Program-made: the position numbers and the translations under genes
Part shown: piece after piece, positions 16,683 to 26,968 of the stretch
Position numbering within the stretch: position 1 is the stretch's first letter
Layout: the number at the start of each line of letters is the position of its first letter
The notes under the pieces: generated by a model
What the model was told of the DNA's origin: nothing
The model's input: the letters and a program-made list of their open reading frames with translations, nothing else
Databases searched by the model: none
DNA from: Bacteroides sedimenti
Lineage (GTDB): Bacteria; Bacteroidota; Bacteroidia; Bacteroidales; Bacteroidaceae
DNA length: 64,000 nt
Reading direction: 5' to 3'
NCBI RefSeq assembly: GCF_040365225.1
Contig: NZ_AP028055.1
Location: forward strand, 992,001-1,056,000

Positions 16683-19600
16683 ATGAGAACACGAAGATTT
16701 GCCTGGATGGCAACACTGTTTTTTACGTTACTACTTTGCATGTTAAATTTGATAACGGCAAAGGCGCAATCGGCAGGTACCGGAGTTGACCCAAACGTCG
16801 TCATGCTCGATGATTTTGAAAACGGAAGTACATCAAGATGGACTCCTCGTCCTGGCGCTCGAGGAGAAAAGATGAGCTTTGAATTAATGAACGCTGCAAA
16901 TGGAGATCTTGTACGTTTTGGCAACTATGCGTTAAAAGTTAATATTGACTTTACTGATGCTCAAGTGAATCAAACGCTCACTGCTCAAATCAGTCCGGGT
17001 ACATCGGGTGCTGCACTTCAAATACCCGGTAACGCCTCAGGTGGTAAAAAACTCGGTATGTGGGTTTACGCCACACCAGGAGTGCAGGGTATGTGGTTTA
17101 GGATCGCGACGAGACCTATAGGCGCTACTTCGGGCACAACTCCTACTGATTTATCGAGTGCTATCAACTGGACCGGATGGAGATATGTGCAGTGCAATTT
17201 GCCGGCCGGGCATGAGTTTCATCCAGATGGAATCAGGTTATTAACGCTTAAAGGATATGCAAATTATTTTGCGAATGGTTACATAATTGTTGATAATATT
17301 CGCGTTACGAATCAGTCTTTTAGCGAAGACTTGATCCCACCAGCAATAATCAGCTTAACAGGGAACGGAACTAACTTAACCGGGGCATTTACAACAAGTC
17401 AAATTGACCTGTCTGCTGAATTTAATGACACAAGCACTCCTTCAAGTGGAATTAACTACAACAGTATACACATGACTGTAGATGGGTATGTTTTTAAAAC
17501 GGGTGATGCTGGTTTTACTGTAAATCAGGAAACCAACACTGTTTCACTCAAAGGCATGAACCTGTCAAATGGAACGCACAATGTGGTGGTACATGTGGAA
17601 GATAATTTTGGACATATTACAACAAAGACAGGAACATTTACCGTAGAGGCTTCAGATGGAAAGAGTACCGCTGTAACTGCTGCATCTGCCGCCCAAGCGC
17701 AAGTCGGTAACCCGTTTGAAATCAAAATCAACACCAATAACTCAAAAGATGTAAAGGAGTTGGAACTTGTTCTGGAACTGAATAATATTGGCTCTGTCGA
17801 TGCAGTAAATGGTGTAACGTTTGCCAGCTCGGCTCAGGCAGGTAGTAGTTATAATTTTAACCCCAGAAACGGATATTTGACGATAAGTTTGAAAAATGAT
17901 ATTACTACTGATGCAGTGGAAACGCTTGCGACGATCAAAGTAAACATCTCAAAAAATAGCAATCCTACTGACGTGCTTAGATGTTCCCCAGTTTCTGCAA
18001 AGGCTGTCTATGCTGACAATGCATTATCGTTGTTTACTTTATTTAAAGCTTTTACAAGAAATGTATCAGCAACTTATGATTTTACTGTTAACAAACGCAT
18101 TGTAGGGATACCCGGAGAAGTATTGGTAACCGACCTTAACGGAGGTCTGCTGTCAGGGGCTACGGTATATGCTCTCAACGCTGCCATGACAGAGGTAGTC
18201 GCCTCTGCTGTAACCGGTGCAGACGGTGTTGCGTCGGGTATGAATTTTACGAATACAGCGCAAGATGTTAATATATATGCAGAAAAAGACGGCCAATTCA
18301 CCTACACAAAATTAATACGGACGCTGAATCCGCTTCTGACAAACGTTCCTTCCTATGTCAGATCCGGTACAACGCTTGATCCGAAAACTTCAAAAACCAT
18401 AACTTGGGTGACCAATCCTATCCAATCGGCCGAACCTGCCATTATGAAGCTGGCGAAACAGTCTGAAGGAGAGGGCAGTTTCAAGGAATATACCGGCACA
18501 ACGAAAATACTCGAATACAATGCATTGGTAAGCAACGGTGTAGCCAAAGGCAACTCAGTGACTGTTAATAACCTAGAACCTGGTACAACCTATCTCTATC
18601 AGGTAGGCGACGGAATAACCTGGTCGCCCACTATGGAATTTACGACAACAACGGATACTAAAAAATTCTCGTTTAGTGCATTCGGCGATTTACAAGCAGC
18701 GTCAAATGAGGGGATGAATCGTTTTATAGCAGCTGCTAAGAGTATAGAGGCAATGCCTGTGAAGCCATTATTCAACCTTAACGTTGGGGATATAGTTGAT
18801 TCCGACGACCGTTATGATTACTATTCGTACTACGGATATATGTTCAATCAGTGTAAGGGTTTCGCAGGCATCGACATGATATCCGCTTACGGAAACCATG
18901 AATATATGGGCAACGCCGATGCAGATAATAGTAAATTTGTTAATGGGCATCATAGAGTTGTGCCGTCAGCCAATTACGACGCTCAATTAGTGGGTACAGG
19001 CACTTATGCGACGGAGTACGGCAACATGCTTGTTATTTCTCTGGATTGGGCTCATAAAGGCGGCGCATCAGTAAATGCTATTTTAACAGAACAGGCAAAA
19101 TGGTTGGAAGATATCCTAAGCAAGACCGACAAAACCTGGAAGATTGTGACAATGCACTATCCGTTATTTCCCTATGAATCTACTCCTGGATCACAGTCTA
19201 TATTGGCACCTGTATTGGATAAATATAACGTGCAGTTGATGTTATGCGGACACGGTCATACTTTCGAGCGTGTACAGGTTTATAATGGCAACTATTTAGT
19301 TCCTGCTACTGATAAGCGCACCTTCAATCCGGTAATTGGCGGTACTCTCTATTTCCAACTTGGAGATATGACCAGCACCGGCCAAAGCGGTAGATGGATC
19401 AATTGTGAGGTAGACGGCAAAAAAATGACAGTTACATCCAGAGACGCTAGTAATAATGTAGTAGCCAATGAATGCTTTACTTTATATGCATCACCTTTAA
19501 GCGAGTATGCGGTAACATTCAATACTGTGAATGAGAACGGTACACTAACCGCCACTGTGGATGGTACTGAGATAACCAGCGGCAAACAAATAACCGAAGG

Positions 19601-20003
19601 CAAGAATATAGTATTCAAAGCAATTCCGAGCAATGGATTCAAGGTAAAAGAATGGAAACTTAATGATACGGTTGTAAACGGAATAGACAGTGTTTCCTAT
19701 ACACTTTCTGATCTGTCAGCAGCCGCAACAGTAACGGTCGAATTTGACAAGGCAACAGGTATTGAAGACCTTTTTGTACCGAATTTGAATATATATCCGA
19801 ATCCGTTTGAGCAGATGTTGCACATTACAGGCGCTGAAAACTGCACATTACGAGTAATGGATGTAGCAGGCGCGGTAGTACATATTCAAAAAATAACAGG
19901 TGCTGATGAAATCATTCCTTTAAAACAGTTGTTACCTGGTGTATACTTTTTCCGTGTTGAAAAGGATGGACAGACTAAAACAATAAAAGTAATAAAGAAA
20001 TAA
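16683..20003 (+). CDS. Secreted purple-acid-phosphatase-like metallophosphoesterase, T9SS type A
   Basis: A 1106-residue multidomain exported enzyme. Order: signal peptide (to about 28), a jelly-roll carbohydrate-binding-like domain (about 35-210, MLDDFENGSTSRW), Ig-like domain (about 215-325), a cohesin-like beta domain (about 330-450, VGNPFEIKINTNNSKDVKEL) and a carboxypeptidase-regulatory-like domain (about 465-545). Then come a FnIII-like domain of purple acid phosphatases (to about 660) and the calcineurin-like phosphoesterase with metal motifs GDLQ, GDIVDSDD, GNHEYMG, MHYP and GHGHTFERV. A short beta repeat (about 920-1010) and a T9SS type A tail (NIYPNPFEQML to IKVIKK) finish it. It probably releases phosphate from organic phosphate esters at the cell surface; the substrate is unknown. 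It is monocistronic and ends at a shared terminator. Confidence 0.85.
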   Translation: MRTRRFAWMATLFFTLLLCMLNLITAKAQSAGTGVDPNVVMLDDFENGSTSRWTPRPGARGEKMSFELMNAANGDLVRFGNYALKVNIDFTDAQVNQTLTAQISPGTSGAALQIPGNASGGKKLGMWVYATPGVQGMWFRIATRPIGATSGTTPTDLSSAINWTGWRYVQCNLPAGHEFHPDGIRLLTLKGYANYFANGYIIVDNIRVTNQSFSEDLIPPAIISLTGNGTNLTGAFTTSQIDLSAEFNDTSTPSSGINYNSIHMTVDGYVFKTGDAGFTVNQETNTVSLKGMNLSNGTHNVVVHVEDNFGHITTKTGTFTVEASDGKSTAVTAASAAQAQVGNPFEIKINTNNSKDVKELELVLELNNIGSVDAVNGVTFASSAQAGSSYNFNPRNGYLTISLKNDITTDAVETLATIKVNISKNSNPTDVLRCSPVSAKAVYADNALSLFTLFKAFTRNVSATYDFTVNKRIVGIPGEVLVTDLNGGLLSGATVYALNAAMTEVVASAVTGADGVASGMNFTNTAQDVNIYAEKDGQFTYTKLIRTLNPLLTNVPSYVRSGTTLDPKTSKTITWVTNPIQSAEPAIMKLAKQSEGEGSFKEYTGTTKILEYNALVSNGVAKGNSVTVNNLEPGTTYLYQVGDGITWSPTMEFTTTTDTKKFSFSAFGDLQAASNEGMNRFIAAAKSIEAMPVKPLFNLNVGDIVDSDDRYDYYSYYGYMFNQCKGFAGIDMISAYGNHEYMGNADADNSKFVNGHHRVVPSANYDAQLVGTGTYATEYGNMLVISLDWAHKGGASVNAILTEQAKWLEDILSKTDKTWKIVTMHYPLFPYESTPGSQSILAPVLDKYNVQLMLCGHGHTFERVQVYNGNYLVPATDKRTFNPVIGGTLYFQLGDMTSTGQSGRWINCEVDGKKMTVTSRDASNNVVANECFTLYASPLSEYAVTFNTVNENGTLTATVDGTEITSGKQITEGKNIVFKAIPSNGFKVKEWKLNDTVVNGIDSVSYTLSDLSAAATVTVEFDKATGIEDLFVPNLNIYPNPFEQMLHITGAENCTLRVMDVAGAVVHIQKITGADEIIPLKQLLPGVYFFRVEKDGQTKTIKVIKK

Positions 20004-20031
20004 AGAGGAATAAAAGTATAGTGTACTAAAT

Positions 20032-20070
20032 AAGAAGGCTGAATCCATTACGGGTTCAGCCTTCTTTCTA
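20032..20070. terminator. Bidirectional terminator between convergent genes
   Basis: Arms 20032-20046 and 20052-20066 pair over 15 bp with one wobble. A-rich on the left and T-rich on the right, it can serve both the phosphatase gene and the S9 peptidase gene. Confidence 0.85.
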
Positions 20071-20092
20071 AAATATAATTTGATTTGACTTT

Positions 20093-22180
20093 CTATTTCA
20101 ACCATTTATCAAGCCATGCTGCAAAGGTTCTTTGCCAAAGTATGCCGTTCTGTGGTTTAAGCACCCAGTGGTTTTCGTCCGGATAGATAAGCAGCTGTGC
20201 GGGAACCCCTCTGAGTTTGGCTGCATTGAATGCGGACATTCCCTGCGAAGCCAGGATTCTGTAATCCTTTTCTCCGTGAATGCAGAGAATAGGTGTGTCC
20301 CACTTGTCTACAAACTTATGTGGAGAGTTGGCAAAGGTGCGTTGTGCAGTGGCATTGCTCTTGTCCCAGTAAGCACCACCCATATCCCAGTTGGCAAACC
20401 ACATCTCTTCTGTTTCCAGGTATTGCTGTTCCATGTTGAAAATACCATCGTGAGCAATGAATGCCTTGAAGCGTTTGTTATGATGTCCGGCCAACCAGTA
20501 AACGGAAAATCCTCCGAAGCTGGCACCAACGCATCCCAGTTTATCTGCATTAACAAACGGTTCTTTGGCCATCTCATCGATAGCCGAGAAATAGTCTTTC
20601 ATGCATTGACCACCGTAATCACCGCTGATCTCCTCGTTCCATTTATTGCCAAATCCCGGCAAGCCGCGACGGTTGGGAGCAACAACAACATAGTCGTTGG
20701 TTGCCATCATCTGGAAGTTCCAGCGGTATGACCAGAATTGACTTACCGGTGATTGCGGACCACCTTCGCAATAGAGCAGGGTAGGGTACTTCTTGTTAGG
20801 ATCAAACTTAGGAGGATAGATAATCCAGGTTAACATATCTTTGCCATCGGTAGTTTTAATCCAGCGTTCTTCCACTTTTCCCATCTCTATCTGATCGTAG
20901 ATGTGCTTGTTTTCAAAGGTAAGCTGTTTGGCTTCGCCCTTCATGGAAACGGCGTAAATTTCATCGCCCATGCTCATGGAATGACGGGTAGCAATCAATT
21001 GTTTGCCATTTAGTTTAATAGCGGCATAATCGTGTACACCATCAGTCAGTTTTTGCAGTTTTTTGCCTTCGCTATCAACTTTGTAAATTTGTGCTGTGGC
21101 GTGCCATACGCCGGTGAAGAATAAATTCTTGCTATCGCTGTTCCAGATAAAGCCATCTACATCCGATTCGAAGGCCTTACTTACAAACTTCTTTTCACCG
21201 GTAGCCAGATTCATAACGAATAGACAGTTCTGATCACTTTCATAGCCGTCATGTTCCCTGCTTTGCCATGCAATGTATTTACCATCAGGAGAATATTGTG
21301 GATTAGTGTCATATCCCATCATTCCTTCGGTTATGTTTTTGGTCTGTTTGCTTGCCAGATTGTAGATGTAAATATCCGAGTTGGTGGAAAGAGCATACGC
21401 TATACCAGTCTTCTTACGAGAAGTATAAGCTATATTTTCTCCTTTTGTGTCCCATGCTAGTTGTTCAATGCCTCCGAAAGGTTTCATTGGCGATTCGTAA
21501 GGCTCTCCGGCCATGATATCGGTTATGTTACCGAGGGACGAACCATCGAAATCTGCCACGAATGGGTGAGGAACGGTAGTTACCCATTCATCCCAGTGCT
21601 TGTACATCAGGTCTTCTACAACTAACCCGCTTGCTTTAGGAAGGTCCGGGTATTTGTCGGCCGTTGTAGTGCCATACTTGACCTGCGAGATGAAAAGTAC
21701 TTTTTTACCATCGGGTGAAAACGAGAAGCCTTCGATATCCTTATCGAAGCTGGACAGTTGTTTCCGTTCGCTACCATCAGGATTCATCTCCCATAGCTGG
21801 CTGCTTCCGCTTTCTGTGGAGAGAAATGCAATCTTCGTTCCGCCTTTAAACCAAACGGCTTCATTCTCATTGAAAGAGGTTCGGGTTATTTGTTTGTTTT
21901 CCGTTCCGTCGGCGTTCATTACAAATACTTCTCTGTTGCTTTTGTTCTGAGAAACGCTGTAGTAGGCTACCGTATAGACAATCTTCTTGCCGTCGGGCGA
22001 TACGTTGAAACCCCCGATTCGTCCCATTGCCCATAGTGCTTCGGGAGTCATACGTCCACCTTTAATTACTATATCGGATTTCCCGATCAGAGGCTCGTTA
22101 CCTTCTACTGCCGCTTCAATGGTAGCAGATCCGGCAAGCATAAGTGCTGCTGACATCATTGCTAATTTTAATTTTCCCAT
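20093..22180 (-). CDS. S9 family (DPP5/acylaminoacyl-type) serine peptidase
   Basis: A 695-residue exported peptidase with an N-terminal signal (MGKLKLAMMSAALMLAGSAT), a WD40/TolB-like beta-propeller (about 50-420, repeated FSPDGKK, YSPDGKY) and a C-terminal alpha/beta hydrolase. The catalytic triad is visible: Ser554 in GASFGG, Asp639 in GEKDYRI and His671 in DENHWV. This matches the S9C group and periplasmic dipeptidyl peptidase 5 of Bacteroidales, which releases dipeptides for uptake. It fits with the peptide transporter at 10240. It is monocistronic. Confidence 0.93.
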   Translation of the reverse strand: MGKLKLAMMSAALMLAGSATIEAAVEGNEPLIGKSDIVIKGGRMTPEALWAMGRIGGFNVSPDGKKIVYTVAYYSVSQNKSNREVFVMNADGTENKQITRTSFNENEAVWFKGGTKIAFLSTESGSSQLWEMNPDGSERKQLSSFDKDIEGFSFSPDGKKVLFISQVKYGTTTADKYPDLPKASGLVVEDLMYKHWDEWVTTVPHPFVADFDGSSLGNITDIMAGEPYESPMKPFGGIEQLAWDTKGENIAYTSRKKTGIAYALSTNSDIYIYNLASKQTKNITEGMMGYDTNPQYSPDGKYIAWQSREHDGYESDQNCLFVMNLATGEKKFVSKAFESDVDGFIWNSDSKNLFFTGVWHATAQIYKVDSEGKKLQKLTDGVHDYAAIKLNGKQLIATRHSMSMGDEIYAVSMKGEAKQLTFENKHIYDQIEMGKVEERWIKTTDGKDMLTWIIYPPKFDPNKKYPTLLYCEGGPQSPVSQFWSYRWNFQMMATNDYVVVAPNRRGLPGFGNKWNEEISGDYGGQCMKDYFSAIDEMAKEPFVNADKLGCVGASFGGFSVYWLAGHHNKRFKAFIAHDGIFNMEQQYLETEEMWFANWDMGGAYWDKSNATAQRTFANSPHKFVDKWDTPILCIHGEKDYRILASQGMSAFNAAKLRGVPAQLLIYPDENHWVLKPQNGILWQRTFAAWLDKWLK

Positions 22181-23291
22181 ATGTTTATTTAAAGTTTATT
22201 TTTCTTAATGCGAAATTAATCATTCTGAGGTTATTTCTTCTCCTTTTTTAAAGATAAATATCGGGTTGCCTGTAAAAGTACCTAGGGAAGAAATACGCTA
22301 AAATATTTTATGAAATAAAAGCGCGGGCAACTATGCCATATTTTTGTATATATAGGGGCGAGATAAAATCCCCCGTGACATATTATCAAGCAACTAACTC
22401 TAAAAATTAAATAGTAGGACAGAAAGCAAGGCGGAATTTTTCTTGCAGCGTTCGGAAATGATAGTTAAAAAGTGGTATGTGCTTGAAATTAAGTACTATA
22501 CTGTATATGAATTTTAGGCTGTTTTTTGTTAGAAATAAATATAACATACAGAATGTAGTCTGATTATAGCGAAATAATAAGGTGAATAAATTTATATGCA
22601 TTCAAAGAAAGCCCAAAGTAATTATAATTAGCTATTTGAAGGTTTGGTTATTGTCTGTAAAATATAATGTATTCTGGTAAATAGATGTAACATAGAATTG
22701 GAGGTAGATTCATTTACATATTGTTCCTCTACTATTGCATGCCCAGAAAATGACTTGTTGAATAGGAATGCTATTGCTAAAGGAGTTCAATGCACGCATA
22801 TAACATCTGGTTGATTTAGGAATGAGTAGAATAGTTCCAGCCAGTTGCGGTAATAATGCGGGGCTTATAACGACAATGTCAAAACCCGAGTCAAGAATGC
22901 ACCAATCAGTTCTGGTAATACCCCTGCAAACAGCAACCCTGATCCCAGCAGAGGTCATAACTTAATGCTTCGCAATAATAAAACGTAAGGTAAGATTGGA
23001 AAAACAAGGCAGGAGAATGGGCAAAACATGGCGTTAGATTAAAAAAACATGGTGACAGATTTTTAGGGAGTGCGAAAAGTTCCGCTCGCAGACATGCTTT
23101 TATATAAACGCGAAGCAATGATTAAACAGAATAGATGCGCTGTTTTCAATCCATCGACTTCTATTAATCGGGCAAGAGAATATAAATTAGTTAGTAATGA
23201 ATATAATTGTGAATGCAAATAAATTGTGCATAAAAAAAGCGGAGATAGAATCTATCCCCGCCCTTGTTACATATTAGCATTCAATTACGAA
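22181..23291. other. Long gene-poor region
   Basis: About 1.1 kb without a supportable gene. Short minus-strand open frames (22407-22601, 22710-22958, 22906-23118) have odd composition (many Cys, Pro, Leu) and no recognised domain. A TATTTTTG box on the plus strand at 22339-22346 has no good -33 partner and no ORF behind it. The stretch 22700-23110 is less AT-rich than its surroundings and could be decayed coding DNA or a noncoding RNA. The yidC terminator is at the right edge. Confidence 0.5.
23232..23261 (-). terminator. Rho-independent terminator of pyrG-yidC
   Basis: On the minus strand an 11-bp stem (23251-23261 with 23239-23249, one mismatch) is followed by seven Ts. Confidence 0.85.
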
Positions 23292-25145
23292 TTATTTTCG
23301 TTTTGCTTTTTTCGTTCTTTCGTTATACAAACGTTCCTGCTCTTCCTGCATCTGAGCTAGCTTACCCATCAATCCGGCTTTCTTTTTCGGATTCTTTTTG
23401 TTAGCCTCTAGCACAGCCAGCAACTTTTCTTCATCGGTGAACTTCTTCAATCCAATCATTATGAAGATGCTGATTAGTGTTGATACAAGGTAGTAATAGT
23501 TAAGACCAGCTGCATAATCGTTCAGGATGAAGATGAACATAACCGGCATAACATACATCATGGCTTTCATACCCGGCATCTGTTGCTGTCCGGTGTCCTG
23601 CTGAGCCATGGTGAACTTCGTATTCAGAATGTTTGCCAGCGACATCAACAAACAGAACAAACTGATGTGATTACCAATAAACGGAATATGAGTATTCCAT
23701 TGGATAAAGGCATCGTATGTTGAAAGGTCATCGGCCCAAAGGAAACTTTGCTGACGCAATTCGATTGCACTAGGTACAAACATGAAGAGTGCGATAACAA
23801 TAGGCATTTGGAGCAACATAGGCAAGCAACCACTCATCGGGCTAACACCATATTTGCCATAAAGAGCCATTGTTTCCTGTTGTTTTTTCATTGCATCCTC
23901 CTTCTTCGGATACTTACTGCTAATAATATCTATCTGCGGTTTCAGAACTCTCATTCTGGCAGACGACATATAAGATTTGTAAGTGAAGTAGAAGATTACG
24001 ATTTTCACGATAATGGTCATGAACAGCAGAACCATACCCATGCTGAGTCCTAAGCTTGTAAGCCAGTCGAATACATTGATGGTAAACACTTTGTTAATCC
24101 AACGAAGGAATGACCATCCCAGCGGAACCAGCTGGTCAAGTTCCAGTTTGTCACGATCGCTTTTGCCGGCATCGAAGGCTTTAAGTGTCTTGTAGTGGTT
24201 CGGACCGAAATAGAAATGCATTTTAGTAGCCTGAGTACCTTTCGAATCAAAGAAAGTAGTCATGTTTGATGCATAATCTTTCAGATATCCGCTGCCTTCA
24301 GTTTCCAGCTTTGATTTCAACTCGCTTTTCTCAAAGTTCTGATCGGCGATAAATACAGACGAGAAGTATTGGGTTTTGTAACCAACCCATTTCAGTCTGC
24401 CTGTTACAGAGCTTTTGTCTTCTTTCATTTCAGAAAGATGTTCTGTCTCTGCACCATCCAACTTATACATCAGATAAGCGTAGCGGTTTTCATTTTTAAA
24501 GGCTCTTTCGGCCTGACGCAGTTTTTGGTTCCATACGATATCCATGTAGTTTACACTAGGCGAAAGCTTATCGGCCATACCGGTAGCCTTAACTGTGAAG
24601 TCAACCATGTAGTTGCCTTTGTGTATAGTATATGTGAAATCAATATAGCTACTTTCGTTAGCTGCCAGACGCATGGTAAGTGAAGTGTCGGTCTTGTTTA
24701 CCGTCTGGAAATAATAGTTCTCTGTTTCAATAACTTCCTTCTTGTTATAGAAGCAGAAGTTCATTTTAACGTCATCTTTATCGAAAAGAACTAACGGTTT
24801 TTTATCTTGTCCGTTATACTTCTTCAGCATGGCTGAATAAACACGTCCTCCTTTGTTTGAGAAAGTCAGTTTTACCAAATCGTTTTCGATAGTTGTAAAA
24901 CTTTCATTTCCTTTAGTCGCCTGAAAGAAGGTGGCTGTTGAATCGGCCGACTGTTTTTCAGTTTCATTCTCTAATGCAGCGGCTGCTTCAGCTTTCTTTG
25001 CTGCCTCTTTGGTGGCTAAGGCTTCAATGGAATCCTGATAGCGTTTCTGAGCAATTTGTTGTTCTTGATTTGGTCTTGTCAGAAAGGTGAATCCTATCAG
25101 CAAGGCAACTATCAAAACGAATCCCACTATGGTGTTTTTATCCAT
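23292..25145 (-). CDS. yidC: Membrane protein insertase YidC
   Basis: A 617-residue Gram-negative-type YidC (Oxa1 family) that inserts proteins into the inner membrane with or without SecYEG. It has an N-terminal anchor (IVGFVLIVALLIGFTFL), a large periplasmic beta domain (about 75-340), and the conserved five-helix core from about 355 (GMVLLFMTIIVKIVIFYFTYKS, MSGCLPMLLQMPIVIALFMFV, GMKAMMYVMPVMFIFI, YYYLVSTLISIFIMIGL). It ends in a basic tail (NERTKKAKRK). It lies 31 bp downstream of pyrG on the same strand. Confidence 0.97.
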   Translation of the reverse strand: MDKNTIVGFVLIVALLIGFTFLTRPNQEQQIAQKRYQDSIEALATKEAAKKAEAAAALENETEKQSADSTATFFQATKGNESFTTIENDLVKLTFSNKGGRVYSAMLKKYNGQDKKPLVLFDKDDVKMNFCFYNKKEVIETENYYFQTVNKTDTSLTMRLAANESSYIDFTYTIHKGNYMVDFTVKATGMADKLSPSVNYMDIVWNQKLRQAERAFKNENRYAYLMYKLDGAETEHLSEMKEDKSSVTGRLKWVGYKTQYFSSVFIADQNFEKSELKSKLETEGSGYLKDYASNMTTFFDSKGTQATKMHFYFGPNHYKTLKAFDAGKSDRDKLELDQLVPLGWSFLRWINKVFTINVFDWLTSLGLSMGMVLLFMTIIVKIVIFYFTYKSYMSSARMRVLKPQIDIISSKYPKKEDAMKKQQETMALYGKYGVSPMSGCLPMLLQMPIVIALFMFVPSAIELRQQSFLWADDLSTYDAFIQWNTHIPFIGNHISLFCLLMSLANILNTKFTMAQQDTGQQQMPGMKAMMYVMPVMFIFILNDYAAGLNYYYLVSTLISIFIMIGLKKFTDEEKLLAVLEANKKNPKKKAGLMGKLAQMQEEQERLYNERTKKAKRK

Positions 25146-25176
25146 AATTGTAAATTAAACGTTATTATTTAAAGTC

Positions 25177-26778
25177 TTATTTGTTTATAGCGGCTTTAAT
25201 GAATGATACAAACAGCGGGTGCGGATGAAGCACTGTGCTGCTGTATTCCGGATGGAACTGTGTACCAATGTACCAACGGTGTGTTGGGATTTCCACAATT
25301 TCTACCAGGTCTGATTCCGGATTAATACCCACGCATTTCATTCCGGCTTCTTCAAATTCTGCTTTGTAGTCATTGTTAAACTCATAACGGTGACGGTGGC
25401 GTTCCTGGATATGCTCTTTCTTGTATGCTTCGTAAGTTTTTGAACTCTTATCCAGAACACATTCAAATGCACCCAGACGCATAGTTCCACCCATATTTGT
25501 GATTGCTTTTTGTTCTTCCATGATATCAATCACGTTATGAGTCGTATTCTCGTCCATTTCTACGGAGTTTGCATCGGTATATCCAAGTACGTTTCTAGCA
25601 AATTCAATTGCGATACTTTGCATACCCAGACAGATACCAAATGTCGGAATATTATTTTCACGGGTATATTTAGCCGCAACAAATTTTCCTTCAACACCTC
25701 TTGGACCAAATCCCGGACAGATAACTACACCGTCAACATTTGCAAGTTTTTCAGCAATATTTGCATCAGTAAGTTTTTCACTCTGAATATATTCAATCTT
25801 CAGCTTGCGATCGTTGTATGTGGCTGCCTGAGAAAGAGATTCCAGAATTGATTTATATGCATCCTGCAATTCAACATATTTGCCAACCAATCCAATTCTA
25901 ACCACTTCGGTAGCTTTGGCTCTTCTGGCAAGGAACTCTTTCCAAGAATCCATATTTGGCTTATCACCAATTGGAAGTCCCATCTTGCTGAGAATGGTTT
26001 CATCAAGTTTTTGTTCCTGCATTTTAAGTGGCACCTCATAAATGGTTGGCACGTCAATAGACTGAACCACTGCTCTATCTTCTACATTACAGAATAGTGC
26101 AACTTTCTTTCTTAGACTATCACTTAAGTTATGCTCGCTGCGCAGTACTAAAATATCCGGCTGAACTCCCAACTCTTGTAATTGCTTAACAGAGTGTTGA
26201 GTAGGCTTTGTTTTTAATTCCTTGGCGGCAGCTAAGAAAGGAACATAAGTTAAATGCACGCAAAGTGCTGAGTTTCCTAGTTCCCAACGAAGTTGACGCA
26301 TACTTTCAATAAACGGAAGAGATTCAATATCACCTACAGTTCCTCCGATCTCTGTAATAACAAAATCGTATTTGTATTTGTTACCAAGGAATTTGATGTT
26401 CCGTTTAATTTCGTCGGTAATATGAGGTATTACCTGAATTGTTTTGCCCAGATAATCACCACGGCGCTCTTTATCAATTACGCTTTTATAGATGCGTCCG
26501 GTTGTGATGTTATTGGCTTTGGTTGTCTGAATACCCAGAATACGTTCGTAATGCCCTAAATCAAGGTCAGCTTCATGACCGTCAACAGTGACATAACATT
26601 CTCCATGTTCGTACGGGTTAAGTGTTCCTGAATCAATATTGATATAAGGATCGAATTTTTGGATTGTCACCTTATATCCTCTTGCTTGAAGTAACTTACC
26701 AATCGATGATGCAATAATTCCTTTACCTAATGAAGAGGCAACTCCTCCTGTGACGAAGATGTACTTTGTTTCTCCCAC
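25177..26778 (-). CDS. pyrG: CTP synthase
   Basis: A 533-residue CTP synthase that aminates UTP to CTP with ATP and glutamine. It has the N-terminal synthetase domain (FVTGGVASSLGKGI P-loop, DPYINIDSGTLNPYEHGE, ITEIGGTVGDIES) and a C-terminal class I glutamine amidotransferase (CPGFGPRG, GICLGMQ nucleophile Cys, HPEYSS). Normal length. It leads a two-gene operon with yidC, with a -7 box about 56-63 nt upstream. Confidence 0.98.
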   Translation of the reverse strand: MGETKYIFVTGGVASSLGKGIIASSIGKLLQARGYKVTIQKFDPYINIDSGTLNPYEHGECYVTVDGHEADLDLGHYERILGIQTTKANNITTGRIYKSVIDKERRGDYLGKTIQVIPHITDEIKRNIKFLGNKYKYDFVITEIGGTVGDIESLPFIESMRQLRWELGNSALCVHLTYVPFLAAAKELKTKPTQHSVKQLQELGVQPDILVLRSEHNLSDSLRKKVALFCNVEDRAVVQSIDVPTIYEVPLKMQEQKLDETILSKMGLPIGDKPNMDSWKEFLARRAKATEVVRIGLVGKYVELQDAYKSILESLSQAATYNDRKLKIEYIQSEKLTDANIAEKLANVDGVVICPGFGPRGVEGKFVAAKYTRENNIPTFGICLGMQSIAIEFARNVLGYTDANSVEMDENTTHNVIDIMEEQKAITNMGGTMRLGAFECVLDKSSKTYEAYKKEHIQERHRHRYEFNNDYKAEFEEAGMKCVGINPESDLVEIVEIPTHRWYIGTQFHPEYSSTVLHPHPLFVSFIKAAINK

Positions 26779-26833
26779 GACAATACTATTTTAATATAAT
26801 TAATTTTCGGCTTTATAGACCTTTTAAAAAATG

Positions 26834-26841
26834 CAAAATTA
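26834..26841 (-). promoter_or_regulatory. -7 box (TAATTTTG) for pyrG-yidC
   Basis: Reads TAATTTTG on the minus strand about 56 nt upstream of the pyrG ATG; the -33 box is not clear. Confidence 0.5.
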
Positions 26842-26908
26842 CAAAAAAAAGGAGAAGTCTTCCAGTTTTGAGATGAAAATTATAATAAAAAACATTATTT
26901 TGAAAATC

Positions 26909-26941
26909 TTTGGGGGAATTAAACATTTAGTTGTAGCTTTG
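26909..26941 (+). promoter_or_regulatory. Promoter of the DUF3078 gene (TTTG-N21-TAGCTTTG)
   Basis: TTTG at 26909-26912, 21 nt, then TAGCTTTG at 26934-26941. It is one of the best matches to the Bacteroidetes consensus in the window. It lies inside the longest possible reading frame and fixes the start at ATG 26969. Confidence 0.8.
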
Positions 26942-26968
26942 TATTTCATTAGCTTTTTTAATACAAAT

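Noticed and set aside
20132..20731. A 199-codon plus-strand frame opposite the S9 peptidase
   Set aside because: It covers the catalytic domain of the peptidase in antisense and has no family features.
22710..23118. Two overlapping minus-strand frames in the gene-poor region
   Set aside because: Odd composition and no recognised family; not enough to call genes, though the region is listed as a finding.
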